Shown piece by piece: positions 43,601 to 56,600 of a stretch of DNA of 64,000 nucleotides. The stretch covers positions 2,101,650 through 2,165,649 of the forward strand of contig JAMXSV010000017.1 of assembly GCA_027559495.1 (NCBI GenBank), given 5' to 3'. How positions within the stretch are numbered: position 1 is the stretch's first letter; each line of letters begins with the position of its first letter. The notes beneath the pieces are model-generated. The model was not told the origin of the DNA and searched no databases. It saw only the letters and a program-made list of their open reading frames with translations. The position numbers and the translations under genes are program-made. The stretch comes from Aurifilum marmelostoma (taxonomy: Eukaryota; Ascomycota; Sordariomycetes; Diaporthales; Cryphonectriaceae).

Positions 43601-45580
43601 CTAGCAAAGTTTCTTTATAACTAATAAAATTATAATTAGTTTTTTATTTCTATTACTTTAAAGCAAATCTTCTATTATAAGATTCTGCTGCTATTATTAT
43701 TTTAATCTGCTAATAGTCTAGTACTTTATTAATTATACTATTACTAGATCCTTCTTTATAAGCTATTAAGATAATTATATTTCTAATTTTCTATTTTCCT
43801 AATTTAGAGATATATATAGATAAACTATTTAAGCTCTCTTAACTTAAGATATACTTAGTAACTAGTTTCTATCTTATACCTTTAATTGCAATTCTTTTAC
43901 TAAGTATAGCTTATTTCTATAAAATCTAGCTAATAGTCTAATTAATTCAAGGATTATGCTCTTTAAGCTAAGAAAGTTCTAATATTAGCTTATATTATAC
44001 TATATCTATAATATTAAAGAATATATATATTATAAAATTATAGATTATAATAGAAAGATAATTAGTTTGCTAATCTATTATACCTTAATTATATATTATA
44101 AGCTATCCTTCTATAGTGCTAAGAGTATAGGATTATTCCTTCTATTTCTATAGTAATTATGCTTAGTTAATAATTTTAGAAGATATAAAGTTTCTTTATA
44201 TACTACTATCTAATAGTACATTATATTATTATCTATAAATCTATGCCTAAAGTATAATATGCAAGTAATTATTTCTAATAATTGCGCAAAAAGATCTTTT
44301 CTTTTATATAAGGACTAACTATTATCTTCTTATAAATAGTCTTAGTTATTTAAGGCCTTCTAAGCCTTATGCACTGCTGCTTAAGCTAATTATTTAGCTT
44401 ATTGCTGCTTATATTTATGCTTCTTCTAGTTATTCTTCTATTAATGCTAGTTCTGCAATTTTTTACTAGTATAGATAGTGCAATAAATTCTCTTGCATTA
44501 TTGCTATCTTACTTCTTTATTAATATATTCCTTAGGGCAATTATCTAATAGCCTAATATATATATTATAATGCTTTATTTAAAGCACTTCTTAAAATCTT
44601 AGTTCTTTCTTATTATAGAACTAGATAATCTATTCTAGTTTGCGCGCTAGAAACTATCTATATTTAACTTTCTTTTAGAAATATTCCTTGCAATTATATG
44701 CAATATAGAAGATCTATATGCATTTATAGTATTTAGAGTAATTAGATCGAATTCTTATATCTTCCTTCTTAAGAAAGTTTTAAAGCTAAAAATATATAAA
44801 TATAAATACTTCCTTAAGGCTTAATCTATATATAAGATATTTAATATTTATAAGCTCTAAATTCTATTTAATGCTTATAAGAAAATTCTATATTTTCTTA
44901 AGCTTAGATATATTATTATTATCTTTATTCTCTATCTAAGTAATAGGTTCTAGCAGATTATCTAGCTATTTATTCTGCAATTCCTCTTCCTTAATATTAT
45001 ACTAGAAAAGTATCTATATCTTAGGATTAGTATTATTATCTCTTTTATTGCTAGTTTAAAGAGAAGGGTATTTAAGATTATAGATATTCTTATTATTTAA
45101 TGCTTACTATATTAACTAGTAATTATAAAGAAAATATTTTAGATCCTCTTCCTTATTTATAATATATAAAGAATCTAGTATATTAGATAAATAATTAGAG
45201 TTATTCTAATCTAGAATTTAGTTATATAAAGGTCCTTTTCTTCTTACTGCAACTTATTTTCTTTTCTTAAGAATCCTAGGAAACTACTTAAAGCTTTTCT
45301 TCTCCGAAAGATATATTAAGTAGTAATTATTATAGCAAGCTATCTAACTAAGGAAAGCATGCTAGAATATACTATTTAATACTTGCTCTGCAAGATAGCT
45401 TTAATTCTAGTATGCTAGTTATTCCTTTCCTATAATATTTGCTTATTATCCTTTTGTATAGCTAATCTATTATCCTTTAGGAATAGATTGCTATCTTCCT
45501 TTTCTTAGTTAGCAATAATTCCTTGCAAAATGCTCAAACTTGCTATAGTTATAGCACTTAACTTAATTATTGCTTCTATT
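40640..45580 (-). pseudogene. gag-pol remnant of element A
   Basis: Minus-strand frames broken by many stops. From right to left I can read a Cys/His zinc-knuckle-like remnant (45512-45556), an RT core (about 43250-42800) with KIAFRTYYRYYKYY and AIAYLDNILIYL, and the integrase C-terminus with LEYKIKRILKYKE and a chromodomain-like segment (40818-40660). YLDD has become YLDN, a G-to-A change. This is the gene order of Ty3/gypsy chromoviruses. No functional product is expected. Confidence 0.8.
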
Positions 45581-45627
45581 TATAGCATTTAGTTCTATAA
45601 GTCCTAAATAGATCGTTCCTTTATAGG

Positions 45628-46159
45628 TGTAATGAGCACTGCTGTAACCGGGGTATACAATAAGTATACAAAGGGTTTATGTTAGGCAAGAACGATATCA
45701 AAGTGTAATCCAAAGAATACAGAAACAACTTTCAAAGTCTTCTGCAGTGTATCACTAGCGGTAAAGCTATTACTTGTATCAGAGGTAATACTTAGATTAA
45801 TAACTGAAGAGCTATATACTAGATCTATCTAATGGTAGCGAATGTGTCTCTTATATAACCTGTTCTTTAGTCCTTTGTTAGTAGTATTAGTTCCTTCCTA
45901 GCAGGGGTAGGCTAGAGTCGATATTAAATCCTTTGACTAGTTAACTAAGTCGATACCGATTCCTTCGACTGGTCGATAGAGTCGATATCGATTCCTTCGA
46001 CTGAGCAACCTTCATAACCCTAACCCTGGCTTATATAATCTCGTCGTGCTAGTTCTGTTCTAGAGTATTGGACTCCCGGCTCCCTGTGGTCCGTTCCGTG
46101 TGGCCTTAGTGCTGTGCCGCAATCTTTGTTGTGACCTGCATGTTGGATGGGTCATAACA
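45628..46159. repeat. solo LTR (532 bp) inserted in element A, little RIP
   Basis: Starts TGTAATGAGCAC and ends GGGTCATAACA, flanked by a perfect 5-bp duplication ATAGG (45623-45627 and 46160-46164). Homologues are at 62354-62885 (also 532 bp) and, shortened, at 53124-53603. GC-rich words (CCCGGCTCC, CCGTTCCGTG) survive here but are changed in the other copies. It shares the first 13 and last 10 bases with the LTRs of element A, so the families are related. Confidence 0.92.
45917..46009. repeat. 32-bp tandem repeat inside the solo LTR, about three units
   Basis: Units begin GTCGATA and contain TCCTT(C/T)GACT at the same offset, spaced 32 nt. The RIP-altered counterpart is at about 62643-62735, where GTCGAT reads GTTAAT. 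It may be a promoter/enhancer array of the LTR, as inference. Confidence 0.75.
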
Positions 46160-47002
46160 ATAGGCTATATTAGATTAATTCTAGTTTCGCTATTTCTTAA
46201 GATGCTAATACTTTTTTCTAGAATTAGCTATTGCTTAGGAAATCTATATAATTTAGCCCTTCCCCTATTTCTCAAGCTACTGCTTATACTATCTATTATT
46301 AATCTTAATAGCTAGCGCAATAAAATCTGCAAGCTTTATAGATTATTTAATTCTAGCAAAATTATTCTTAACTTTATCCTTAAGTCTATTATAGTATTAA
46401 GCAATAAGGGCTATATTATTCTATTAAAGATAGGAAAAGGCTTTGCAAAACTTTATAATATACTTAGCTGCTAATTTAATCTATTTAAGCCTAAGAAGTT
46501 CTTATTTAGCTTTATGCTATTTATTTATATTGCTAAAGATATTCTTAAATACTTGCTCTATATTATTGAAATTCTTAAAGATATACTTAGTATTATTCTT
46601 CTATTTAGATTTATTAAACTTAAAGTAGTTCCTAAGGGTAAGCTTAAATTAAGCAAGGATATCTTCTATAAGGCAATACCCTATAAAGATAATCTTATCT
46701 TATTTATTATTAAACTTCTTCTTCTTATAGTAGAAGTAAGCTTTATACTAGATAAGAAATGCTTAGAAGGCATAATATTTGCCTTTATAAAGTTCTAGCA
46801 TCTCTATCTTATAGTAAAACTCCTTTATAACTATCTTCTATTTCTTAAGCTCTTTAATGCAATTAGTAAGCATTATAACTTGCTTAGCAAGATTAGTAGT
46901 GCTGCTACTAGCAGTAGATCTAATTAGGATTTAAGGCGCTATTATATTCTATAGTAATTAAGGAAAAAATATTAAACTATTCTTAAATATAAGTTATTAA
47001 AA

Positions 47003-47470
47003 TATAATAAGCATTATAGTATTAATAATAATAATCTAGATGCATAAGAGGTTTATACTAGCAAAAGTAATGCTAAGTTTCTCTTTAAGTATAGAATATA
47101 AGAGTAATTATAACTATAATTGCACTATAATGCTTACTGCCTTTAGGGCTACTAGATTAGTATAATCTAATGCTTAGATTAATAACTAAAGAATTATAAA
47201 CTATTTATATATATTCGAAGGATAATTATGCTTAGATTATATAGTCTATTTAGTCTTAATAACTATTCTTAACTATATAGCAAGTTAATATAATTATTCC
47301 TAAATATATTTAACTATATATATAGTTAATATAGTTAGCTTGCAACCCTAACTCTGGGGTTATGTAATTCTAATGTGATTTTATAGGTAAGTATTAATCT
47401 TCTGGCGCTGAGGGGTTCGTCTTTAGATAGCCTCTGTGCCCCTATATTCTAACCGTTGCGGGTCATAACA
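47003..47470. repeat. right LTR of element A (468 bp)
   Basis: Starts TATAATAAGCAT (RIP form of TGTAATGAGCAC) and ends GGGTCATAACA. The outer (right) end is the better preserved one, a mirror image of the left LTR. Confidence 0.9.
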
Positions 47471-48740
47471 CTTCTACTCTTAATCTAAATACTCTTAATT
47501 AGCTTAAAGTCTTTAATATAGCCTAGTATATAAATAATAATAAAGTTTAAGCTTATAAAATATATTATAATATTTTTCTTATTTATATTAATTATCTTAT
47601 TAATAAATTTCTAAATCTAATAAGCAATATCTATTATAAAAATATAGTAAATAAAGCTTTTATTATTAGCTATAATAAAGTAAAGAATATAATCTCTAAT
47701 CTATTATATATACTCTAAAATAAAATAGCTAATAGCTATATTATACTTATTTTAAATAATTATAAGCTTATTTATAATAATTTTATATTAGTTTATAAAT
47801 TTAGCTAGCTATTTATAAAAAATAAATTCCTTATAAATAGTAAAAAGAATAGTACCTATTATAAAGAATATAATAAGTATTTCTAAATAGCTGCAGATAA
47901 GTATAGCTAGAATATAGCTTAAGCTGTATATCTAATTATTACTTAGAGTAGCTTAAAAGAAATTAAAAAGCTTTTAAAATAAAATCTTCTCTATATTACT
48001 ATTATTTAGAAAATAAGAGCGCTTATAAGTAAAAGTAAAGAAATTAGCCTCTATTATTGCTTTAAAAGTTTAAGCTAATTAGAGATTAGCCTTCTTAATA
48101 ATATCTATCTTGCAAAATATAAAATAAATCTTCTTAGCTATAGCTTTCTAAGAGATTTAGGCTTTATTATTAATTTTATAGCAATAAGCAACTACTATAT
48201 TTACTATATTAGCAATATAGCAAATTGCTTTTAACTCCTAAGAAGTAAAAAGAGATTTGCTTATAGTAATCTTATAATAGTCTTTAAAGAAATAATTTTA
48301 GCAATTGTAAGTATATTTATTTAGCTTAATTATTTTAGAATAAGTATTTTAGATATTAAATAAAGTAGAAAAAGCTAATTCTAGTTTATAAATATAAAAA
48401 GAATTTAAATTAAATTTAATTTTTAAAAATAAAGAGAATTTAATTTAGTTACTAATTAGTAAATCTATTTTAAATTCCTTATTTGCCTTACTTTAATAAA
48501 TATCTAAATAAAGCTTTTAGCCCTTATAATAAAAGCTAAGCTAATTAATCTAGCTAAATATAGAGTATTTAGTAATTAATTCTTAAGCTTTAGCTAATAT
48601 TAAGAATTAGCTAATACTTTAACTATATAACTTACTTTTAAATATATAAATATTAAATTTAATCTTTTAATCTATTAAATTAATATATTTTTCTTAAATA
48701 ATAGCCTTTTAAAAGGCCTTTATATAAGCAGCTTAGCGCT
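47471..48740 (-). repeat. repeat C, inverted copy, part 2
   Basis: Continues repeat C directly after the CTTCT duplication. Its reverse complement matches 53604-54855 (for example the shared AAAGACTTTAAGCTAATTAA, and GCCTTTTAAAAGGCC versus GGCCTTTTAAGAGGC). The two halves joined without element A give one uninterrupted match to the direct copy. Confidence 0.75.
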
Positions 48741-51700
48741 ATAAGAAGCTTTCTAAATAATTTTTAGTTATATAAATATCTTTATAAAGCTAATTTTCTC
48801 TGCTAAATAGATAAAGAGCTTAGCAGTATTTATATAGAATAAGGCAATTGCAGAGAAAAGCTTTATAAATATAATAAAAGTATTCTAAGATCTAACTTTT
48901 TTAGTATTTATAGCTAATAAAGTTTTAGATAATTAAATAGAATATAGTATAAAAGTCTAATATTTTATATACTATATTAGATTAAGAATAATAGGGCTAG
49001 CTTAATTAAATATAGAAGAAGAATAGCAAACTTAATAGTACTTTTCTAGAAAGAGCTACTAAATGCTAGAGAGCTAATAAATCTTATAGTAGCTATAATA
49101 GAATCTATAGGATATTTAACAAAGAAAAATAACTAGAAAATTATTAATAAAGTAATAATAATAATAAAATAAAAGAGGATAGTATAAGAAGTTAGAAGAT
49201 TATATATAAAGGAATAGTTAGTATAATAATAGAAAGTATAATAAACTTATAAAATAAAATATAATTATATAAAAATAATAGTAAAAGAGATTAATTAAAA
49301 TTAATAAAAGAATCTATTATAAATTCTAAATATATAATTTTATAGCAAATTTACTATTGCTTAAGCAATATATGCTATAATAATCTCCTTATTTAGAGAT
49401 TTCTACTATATAATTAGAGCGCTATTTATTAATTCTTATTTTTAAGCAATCTCTTATAGCAATATAGTACTTCTTTTAATACTCTTTCTTCTAATTCTAT
49501 AATTCTTTTTACTAGTCTTTTATAAGCTTTAGCCTTTATATAAAATCTTACTATTAAATCTAACTTATTTTTAAAATCTTATATTATTTTATTAGCTTAA
49601 AGAAAGTTCTTAAGCATTTATATATTAAATTAGCTTAAATAATTTATTTATTTTACTAAATATTTAGTTTTAAGTAGTTTATATTTATATCTTTATTTAT
49701 AATAGCTAATAATTCTTTTTAGTTTATAGTATTAATATACTTTATAATATTAATTTATATTTAAATTCTTATCTTTATTTTTAAAGTTTTAATAAATTAG
49801 ATTTTAGCTAAATAGATTACTTTATAAAAGATTAGCTAATAATAGCTAAATTATTGCAATTACTAAATAAATATTTATATATAGTAAAAGTTTTAGCTTA
49901 TATATTAATAGTTCTATTTTTCTAATTATCTAAAAAGATTCTATTTACTATTAAGAGTACTTTCTAAATAGAGTTTCTAAAAGAAAGTATCTATTCTTAA
50001 CTCTAATATTTATCTAATTTAATAGCTAGAATAATATCTAGCAGTAATTCTTATTATATTGCTTTTTAGCAGCTATTTAAGCCTTAGCAATAAAAAGCTA
50101 TACTTTCTTCTAAAAGATATCTTTTACTTGCTTTAAAGTATTATTTACTATTTAAATATTTATAATAGAATTAAATTTATATAAGATTTAATTAGCTAAA
50201 TACTTTATAATCCAGTTATATGCATTATTAAAATTAAATTAAAGTATAAAAATTATCTCTATCTACTTAATATTTAGATTGCTTACTAAAAAGTATTTAA
50301 TTATAAGTTTTATTATTTAGTTTTTTATCTTTAATTGCTTATTTATTTATAAATATAATATAGTAAAATAAGCTAGCTTAATTTTTATAGCTTATAAAGA
50401 TTTTTAAAATTTAGAAAGAAATTTAATATTCTTATTAAAAATAATCTTCTTTAATATTCTTTAATTTAATATATATAAAAGTTTATATACTATCTATATT
50501 TAATTCTTAGTAATATATATAGCATTTTCTAAAATAATCATAATAGATTTAAAGAATTTATTTATAATAATAAGGAAAGTATTAAAGAAAGAAATCTGCA
50601 GATATACTTAAAGAATGCCTATAGCTAATACTACTAATATACTAATAATAAAGTTTATAATAATAGTATAAAATAGTATAAGTCATATTAGAATTAGTTG
50701 CATTTCTTTTAAAGCTAGTTAATTATTATTTCTATTCTCTTAGCAAATTTTATAAAATAAAATATATCTTTTAATTTTAATTTAGCAATATTAAATAGCA
50801 AATTAATCTATTAAATTATACTAGACTTTATTTACTTTAAAGTAGTATTTAAAATTATATGCTTTAGTAATAAATTTTATAGCTATTAAGCTTAAAAAAT
50901 ATAATTTCCTTTTTCCATTAGTATTTATAAAATAAAGAAGCCCTTTTTTATCTATTTTATATAGCAGTTTAGTTTTATATACTTACTTCTTAAGTTAGTT
51001 CTAAATCTTTTTTTATATTAGATAATTATTATATTTAAATTTAATTTTATCTTTTATAGCTGCATTTATATAAACTTTATTTATTATATAAATAAGTTTA
51101 TTTTCCTAGATTTTATCTAATATCTCTTTATCTTCTACTAATTCCTATTTAAAAAAAGCTAAGATATAGCATTTGCTAATATATTAAATTTGCTTAGTAT
51201 ATAATAAGCTAGAAGATTATACTAGCTAAGGTACTCTGCAGCTAAAATAAGCTATATATTAGCCTTAGTTTTATTTATAGTATTTAAGAAGATTAAATAA
51301 ATAATTCTTACTATAGCTGCATAGTTAGTAAGTATATAAATTAGTTTAGCTTTATTAAAGCTAATAACTATCTTTAACTTCTATACTAGCTATACTAGGC
51401 AAGCTATCTCTAATTCTATAAGCTAGTACTTCTATTCTACTATATTAATAGTTTTGCTAAAGTATATAATAGAGTAAATTATAATGCTAAGTATAAGGAA
51501 TATTTAGTTTTACTAGAAGCTTAAGTTTAGTTAATAGATTACTTTAGCAAATTTAATTTCTTTAAATGCATTTAGCTAAATAAATAATAATTTTTCTAGA
51601 TTATAGTAAAATAAAGCATTCTCTGCATCTAATGCCTTCTTAAGATTATAAAAACTAGCCTCTTTCTTAGCTATTAGCTTAAATAAAGCGCAAGTAGTAT

Positions 51701-53123
51701 ACTGCTTTTAATTTAGTTCTATAAGCAGCTTTGTATTCTTTCTTACTATAGCTAATATCTTAGTTTTCCTTTATTAAAAAGGATTAATCTAGTAACTATA
51801 ATATAGAATTAAATGCTAGAGATATCTAGTAAAGCTAATAAACTTCTCTAGCTATTAAAGTATATTAGAAAATCTTAAATTATATATAGCTTGCAATTAT
51901 TAAATAATATTATAGATACTTAATATATTTATCTTAAATCCTAAAAACTAAATTAATAAATATCTAATAAAGAACTTTATTCTAGAAAGTATAATTTATT
52001 TATAAAGAAATAAATTAAAGATAATATAAAGGTATTTAAGATAGTCTTTTTTTATAAGCAAATAAATAATAATATTATTAATAAAGAATATATAAAAGTC
52101 TTTAAATAGCTTAAGCAGCTTATTTATAAATTATTAGATATATAATAATAAATTCTAGAATCTTATAGTAGCAATCTTTATCTTTTCTAGTTCTTAATAG
52201 CTTACTATAGTAAATTAATTATAGTAAGTAAGATATATTAGGAATTAGTAAAAGAATAATTTAGCATTTACTATAGTAATATACTCTTTTTCTTATAATT
52301 GCTTAACTATTTCCTATTAAAGAGGTAATAGATAGGTATTTAAGATAGATATCTTATTTAAAGCTCTTAGGTTTATAACTATCTATTCCTTTTTTAATAC
52401 GCTTATTCCTTTCTATACTATAAATATAAAGGCTTTAAAAGAAGTTAGTTTATTTATTTATTCTGCATATCTCTTAAACTAAAGGAAGTTAAGAACTTTA
52501 TTAATAATTACTTAGTCTTCTTTATTAGAGTAGTAGGGTTTTTAACTAATTTTATAATTCTATTATTCCTTAATTAAGTTTACTTATAGTTAATCTTCTA
52601 CTAGAACTTCTACTAAAGCTTTATTTTAGAAGATATTTTAGTACTTCCTAAGTAACTTAATTACTTACTAAATAAACTTTTCTAAATAATTATATATATA
52701 GATCCTAAAGTTAATTTTAACTTTTTAATTTATATTATTCCTTCTAATTCCTAGCTTATAAAGTTTCTTAAATTAGTCTTAATTTTCTGCTAAATTTATA
52801 TTAAATAGTAATTCTTCTCTGCCTTCTTATATTAAAGGGGTTATCTCTATAATAAAAATATAATGCAATATAGCAAATTAGGCACTATTTAGCTTAGCTA
52901 AATAAAGTATAGTGCCTTATATTTTAGTAAAAATAGATTAGTTATAAAGTTAACTAAAGTTAGTTAGTTCTCTTAAAGGAGTAATATAGTTAGCTAATAT
53001 TAGTTTAATTACCTCTATAATCTTATTTGCATTTAACTAAATAGATTTAGTAGTTTAGTTTATAGCTAGCACTATAGAAATGCTTTCTAGTATTTAGCTT
53101 ATAATGCAGTTTATTTAACCTTC
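48741..53123 (-). mobile_element. decayed gypsy-like retrotransposon remnant (and unassigned AT-rich sequence)
   Basis: On the minus strand near 52098-52059 the frame reads FFINNIIIYLLIKKDYLKYL, which fits the F/YVDD box of a reverse transcriptase with both D codons changed to N. Downstream, FFIRYLLI*FLGFKINIL and LEKFISFTRYL*HLILYYS fit the following connection domain of a fungal gypsy-type RT. Other parts of the stretch (48741 to about 50900) are too degraded to assign. No own LTR pair or target duplication was found. Confidence 0.5.
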
Positions 53124-53603
53124 TATAATAAGCACTGCTATAACTAAAGTATATAGCAAGTATATAAAGAATTTATATTAAGCAAGTATAATATTAAAGT
53201 ATAATTTAAAGAATATAGAAATAATTCTAAAAACATTCTTCTATAATATATTACTAGCAGTAAGGCTATTACTTATATTATAAGTAATACTTAGATTAAT
53301 AACTAAAGAGCTATATATAATATTCTATTTAATTAATAATAACTATATTTTTATATATTTTATTCTTTAATTAGATAACTTAAATAGTAATATATTCTAA
53401 ATATTTAGATAGCTTTAAATAGTTTTAATTCTTAGCTATTTATTTTAATTAGTTATAAATCTTAACTCTGCTATATTAGTTCTGCACTAAAATATTAGAT
53501 CTCTAGCTTCTATAAATCTATTTTAGGAGTCTGCAGGGTTCGCTTTAGGTAGCTATTATGCTATATTATTTCTAATAACCTGCATATTAAATGGGTTATA
53601 ATA
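53124..53603. repeat. shortened LTR of the solo-LTR family (480 bp)
   Basis: Starts TATAATAAGCACTGCTATAACT and ends GGGTTATAATA, homologous to 45628-46159 but about 50 nt shorter and heavily RIP-altered. The flanking pentamers (CCTTC and CTAGG) do not match, so it is not a clean solo LTR. It sits between the gypsy-like remnant and repeat C. Confidence 0.7.
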
Positions 53604-56600
53604 CTAGGCTGCTTATATAAAGGCCTTTTAAGAGGCTATTATTTAAGAAGAATATACTAATTTAATAGATTAAGAAGTTAAGTTTAATATTTATATGCCT
53701 AAAAGCAAGTTGCATAGCTAAATTATTATCTAATCCTTAATACTAGCTAAAGCTTAAGAACTAATTGCTAAATACTCTATATTTAGCTAAATTAATTAAT
53801 TTAGCCCTTATTATAAGAGCTAGGAGCTTTATTTAAATATTTACTAAAGCAAGATAAATAAAAAATCTAAAGTAGATTTGCTAATTAGCAATTAAATTAG
53901 ATTTTTCTTATTTTTAAAGCTTAAATTTAATTTAAATTCTCTTTATACTTAAAAAATAGAACTAGCCTCTTTTATTCTATCTAATATCCGAAATAATTAT
54001 TCTAAAATAATTAAGCTAAGTAGATATGCTTATAATTGCTAAGATTATTTCTCTAAAAATTACTGCAAGATTGCTATAAGCAATTCTCTTTTTACTCTTT
54101 AAAAGTTAAAAGCAATTTACTATACTGCTAATATAGTAAGTATAGTAATTGCTTACTATTGCGAAATTAATAATAAGGCCTAAATCTCCTAAAAGGTTAT
54201 AGCTAAAAAGATTTACCTTATTCTTTATAAGATAAGTACTATTAAGAAAGCTAATCTCTAGTTAGCCTAGATTTCTAAAGCTATAATAGAGGCTAATTTC
54301 TTTACCTTTGCTTGCAAGTGCTTCTATTTTCTAAATAATAATAATATAGAGAAGATTTTATTTTAAAAGCTCCTTAATCCCTTCTAAGCTATTCTAAATA
54401 GCAGCTAAATATATAGCCTAAACTATAGCTTAGCTATGCTTACTTATAGCTATTCTGAAATGCTTATTATATTTTCTATAATAGATACTATTTCTTCTAT
54501 AATTTATAAGGAACTTATTTACTATAAGTAGCTAGCTAAGTTTATAGCCTAATATAAGATTAAGTGCAATAAGCTTATAATTATTTAGACTAAGTATAAT
54601 ATAGCTACTAGCTGCCCTATTTCTAAATATATTTATTAAATTAGAGACTATATTCTTTACTTTGCCTTAATTAGCAATAAAAATTCTATTTATTATATTT
54701 TTATAATAGATATTATTTGCTAAGTTTAAAAGTTTATAAATAAAGTAATAAAAATAAATAAGAAGAATACTATAATAAATTTTATAGGATTAAACTTTAT
54801 TATTATTTATATTCTAAATTATATTAAAGATTTTAAGCTAGTTAAGGGTATTTAGATTCTAGATAAGAGTATAAATTAAAATACTATTTTTAGCAAGTAA
54901 ATTAAGTCCTGCTAGCATATTCTTACTCTAAAGTATATTTAGAAGTATAAGAAATGCTTAATTGCAATTAACTGCTATCTAAATGCTAAAAGCCCTTTAA
55001 AGGCCTTTCTCTTAACTAGTAATAAGCAAGCTATTCTAGCAGCTAAGATTATTAATAAGAAAATAAACTAAGCTTTTAGTCTAGCTATTTAGAAAATTAA
55101 AAAGGATATTTGGATATAGAATAAGTCTCTATTATAGATAGAAAATATAATTGCTAAAGCCTTATATATTAAAGCTTATTATCTTTAGGAATAGGATTAT
55201 ATAGAGATATTTAGAAATTTAATTAAAATACTAAAGTAAAAGTTTTAATTTAAGTTTTTTTATAAGAGTTATATATAAGTATAAAAAAAGAACTATTAGA
55301 ATATAGAGATAGCTAAGAATATGCTTATAAATAGACTTTTTAGCAATTAAATTCCTTAATTTCTATATTTTTCTTAATTTTATTAACTTCTTTCTTTCTT
55401 TAAATAGAATAGGCACTAGTAGGCAAATATATATACTAGAGCAATAGGATATTTATCTACTATTTATCTTAAATTTACTACCTAATCTTAAATATATTTA
55501 TTGCAGATAAAGAATATATAGGGGCAGAAATTAATATATTTAAAGGAATATATTATAAATTTGCTTACTAAATTCATAAATAAACCCTTAATAAATTTAT
55601 AATAAATTTACTATAATTAATTTAATAAGTTAATTATAAATTTACTAGTAGTGAATTTTTTATGCTAAGGCTATATATTATATAGCTATAGCTATCCTTA
55701 TTTATAGTTAGACTAGAGGAGAGCATCCTTCTATAATTTATTTATAATGCACCGCATAGCTAGAGCTGCTTATTATCCTGCCTGCAAGCGCTTCTATTTT
55801 CTAGATAATAGTAATATAAAGAAGATTTTACCTTAAAAGCTTTCTAATCTCTTCTAGACTATTTTAAGTAATAGTTAGATATGCAGCTTAGGCTATATTC
55901 TAGCTATACTTATCTATAGCTATCTAAAAATATCTATTATATTCTCTATAATAAGTACTATTCTCTCTATTATTTATAAAGAACTTATTTTTTTATAAGC
56001 AGCTAGCTAAATCTATAAGCTAATATAAAACTATTATAAATAAGCTTATAATTACTTAAAATAAGTATAATATAGCTATTAGCTACTCTATTTTAGAATA
56101 TATATAGCAGATTAGAAACTATATTCTTTATTTTACTATAGCTAGTAATAAAAGCTTTATTTATTATATTTTTATAATAGATATTATTTATTAAATTTAG
56201 AGATTTATTAATAAGATAATTAATATAAATAAAGAGAATATTATAATATACTTTATAAGCTTAAACTTTATTATTATTTATATATTAAGCTATATTAAAG
56301 ACTTTAAGCTAATTAAGGATATTTAGATTAAAAGTAAGAGCTTAGAGCTAAAGGCTACTTTTTTTAAGTAGATTAAATTTTACTAGTATATTCTTATCTT
56401 ATAATATATTTAGAAATATAAAAAGCAGCTAATTGCAATTAATTACTATTTAGATAATAAAAATCTTTTGAAAGCTTTTCTCTTAATTAGTAATAAGCAG
56501 ATTACTTTAGCAGCTAAAATTATAAATAAGAAAATAGAATAGGCCTTTAAATCTTCTATTTAGAGAATTAAAGAGAATATTTAAATATAAAATAAATCTC

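Larger units (their letters stand above)
39177..47470 (-). mobile_element. Ty3/gypsy chromovirus (element A), complete but RIP-degraded
   Basis: It is bounded by two 468-bp LTRs (39177-39644 and 47003-47470) that start TG and end CA, or their RIP derivatives TA/TA, and flanked by a perfect 5-bp duplication CTTCT (39172-39176 and 47471-47475). Coding remnants run on the minus strand: a zinc-knuckle-like remnant near 45512-45556, reverse transcriptase with YLDNILIY near 42847-42878, and a chromodomain-like end at 40660-40818. The purine-rich GAAGGGAGA (minus strand) abuts the left LTR, as a polypurine tract should, so the left LTR is the 3' LTR. An extra plus-strand frame remnant lies at about 39900-40350. 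The element splits repeat C and is itself split by a solo LTR at 45628. Confidence 0.88.

Noticed and set aside
46010..46030. CATAACCCTAACCCTGG, telomere-like repeat
   Set aside because: Only two units, inside the solo LTR; part of the LTR sequence and not a telomere.
46443..46798. Leu/Ile-rich plus-strand frames inside element A
   Set aside because: Chance frames of AT-rich DNA; the element's coding strand is minus.
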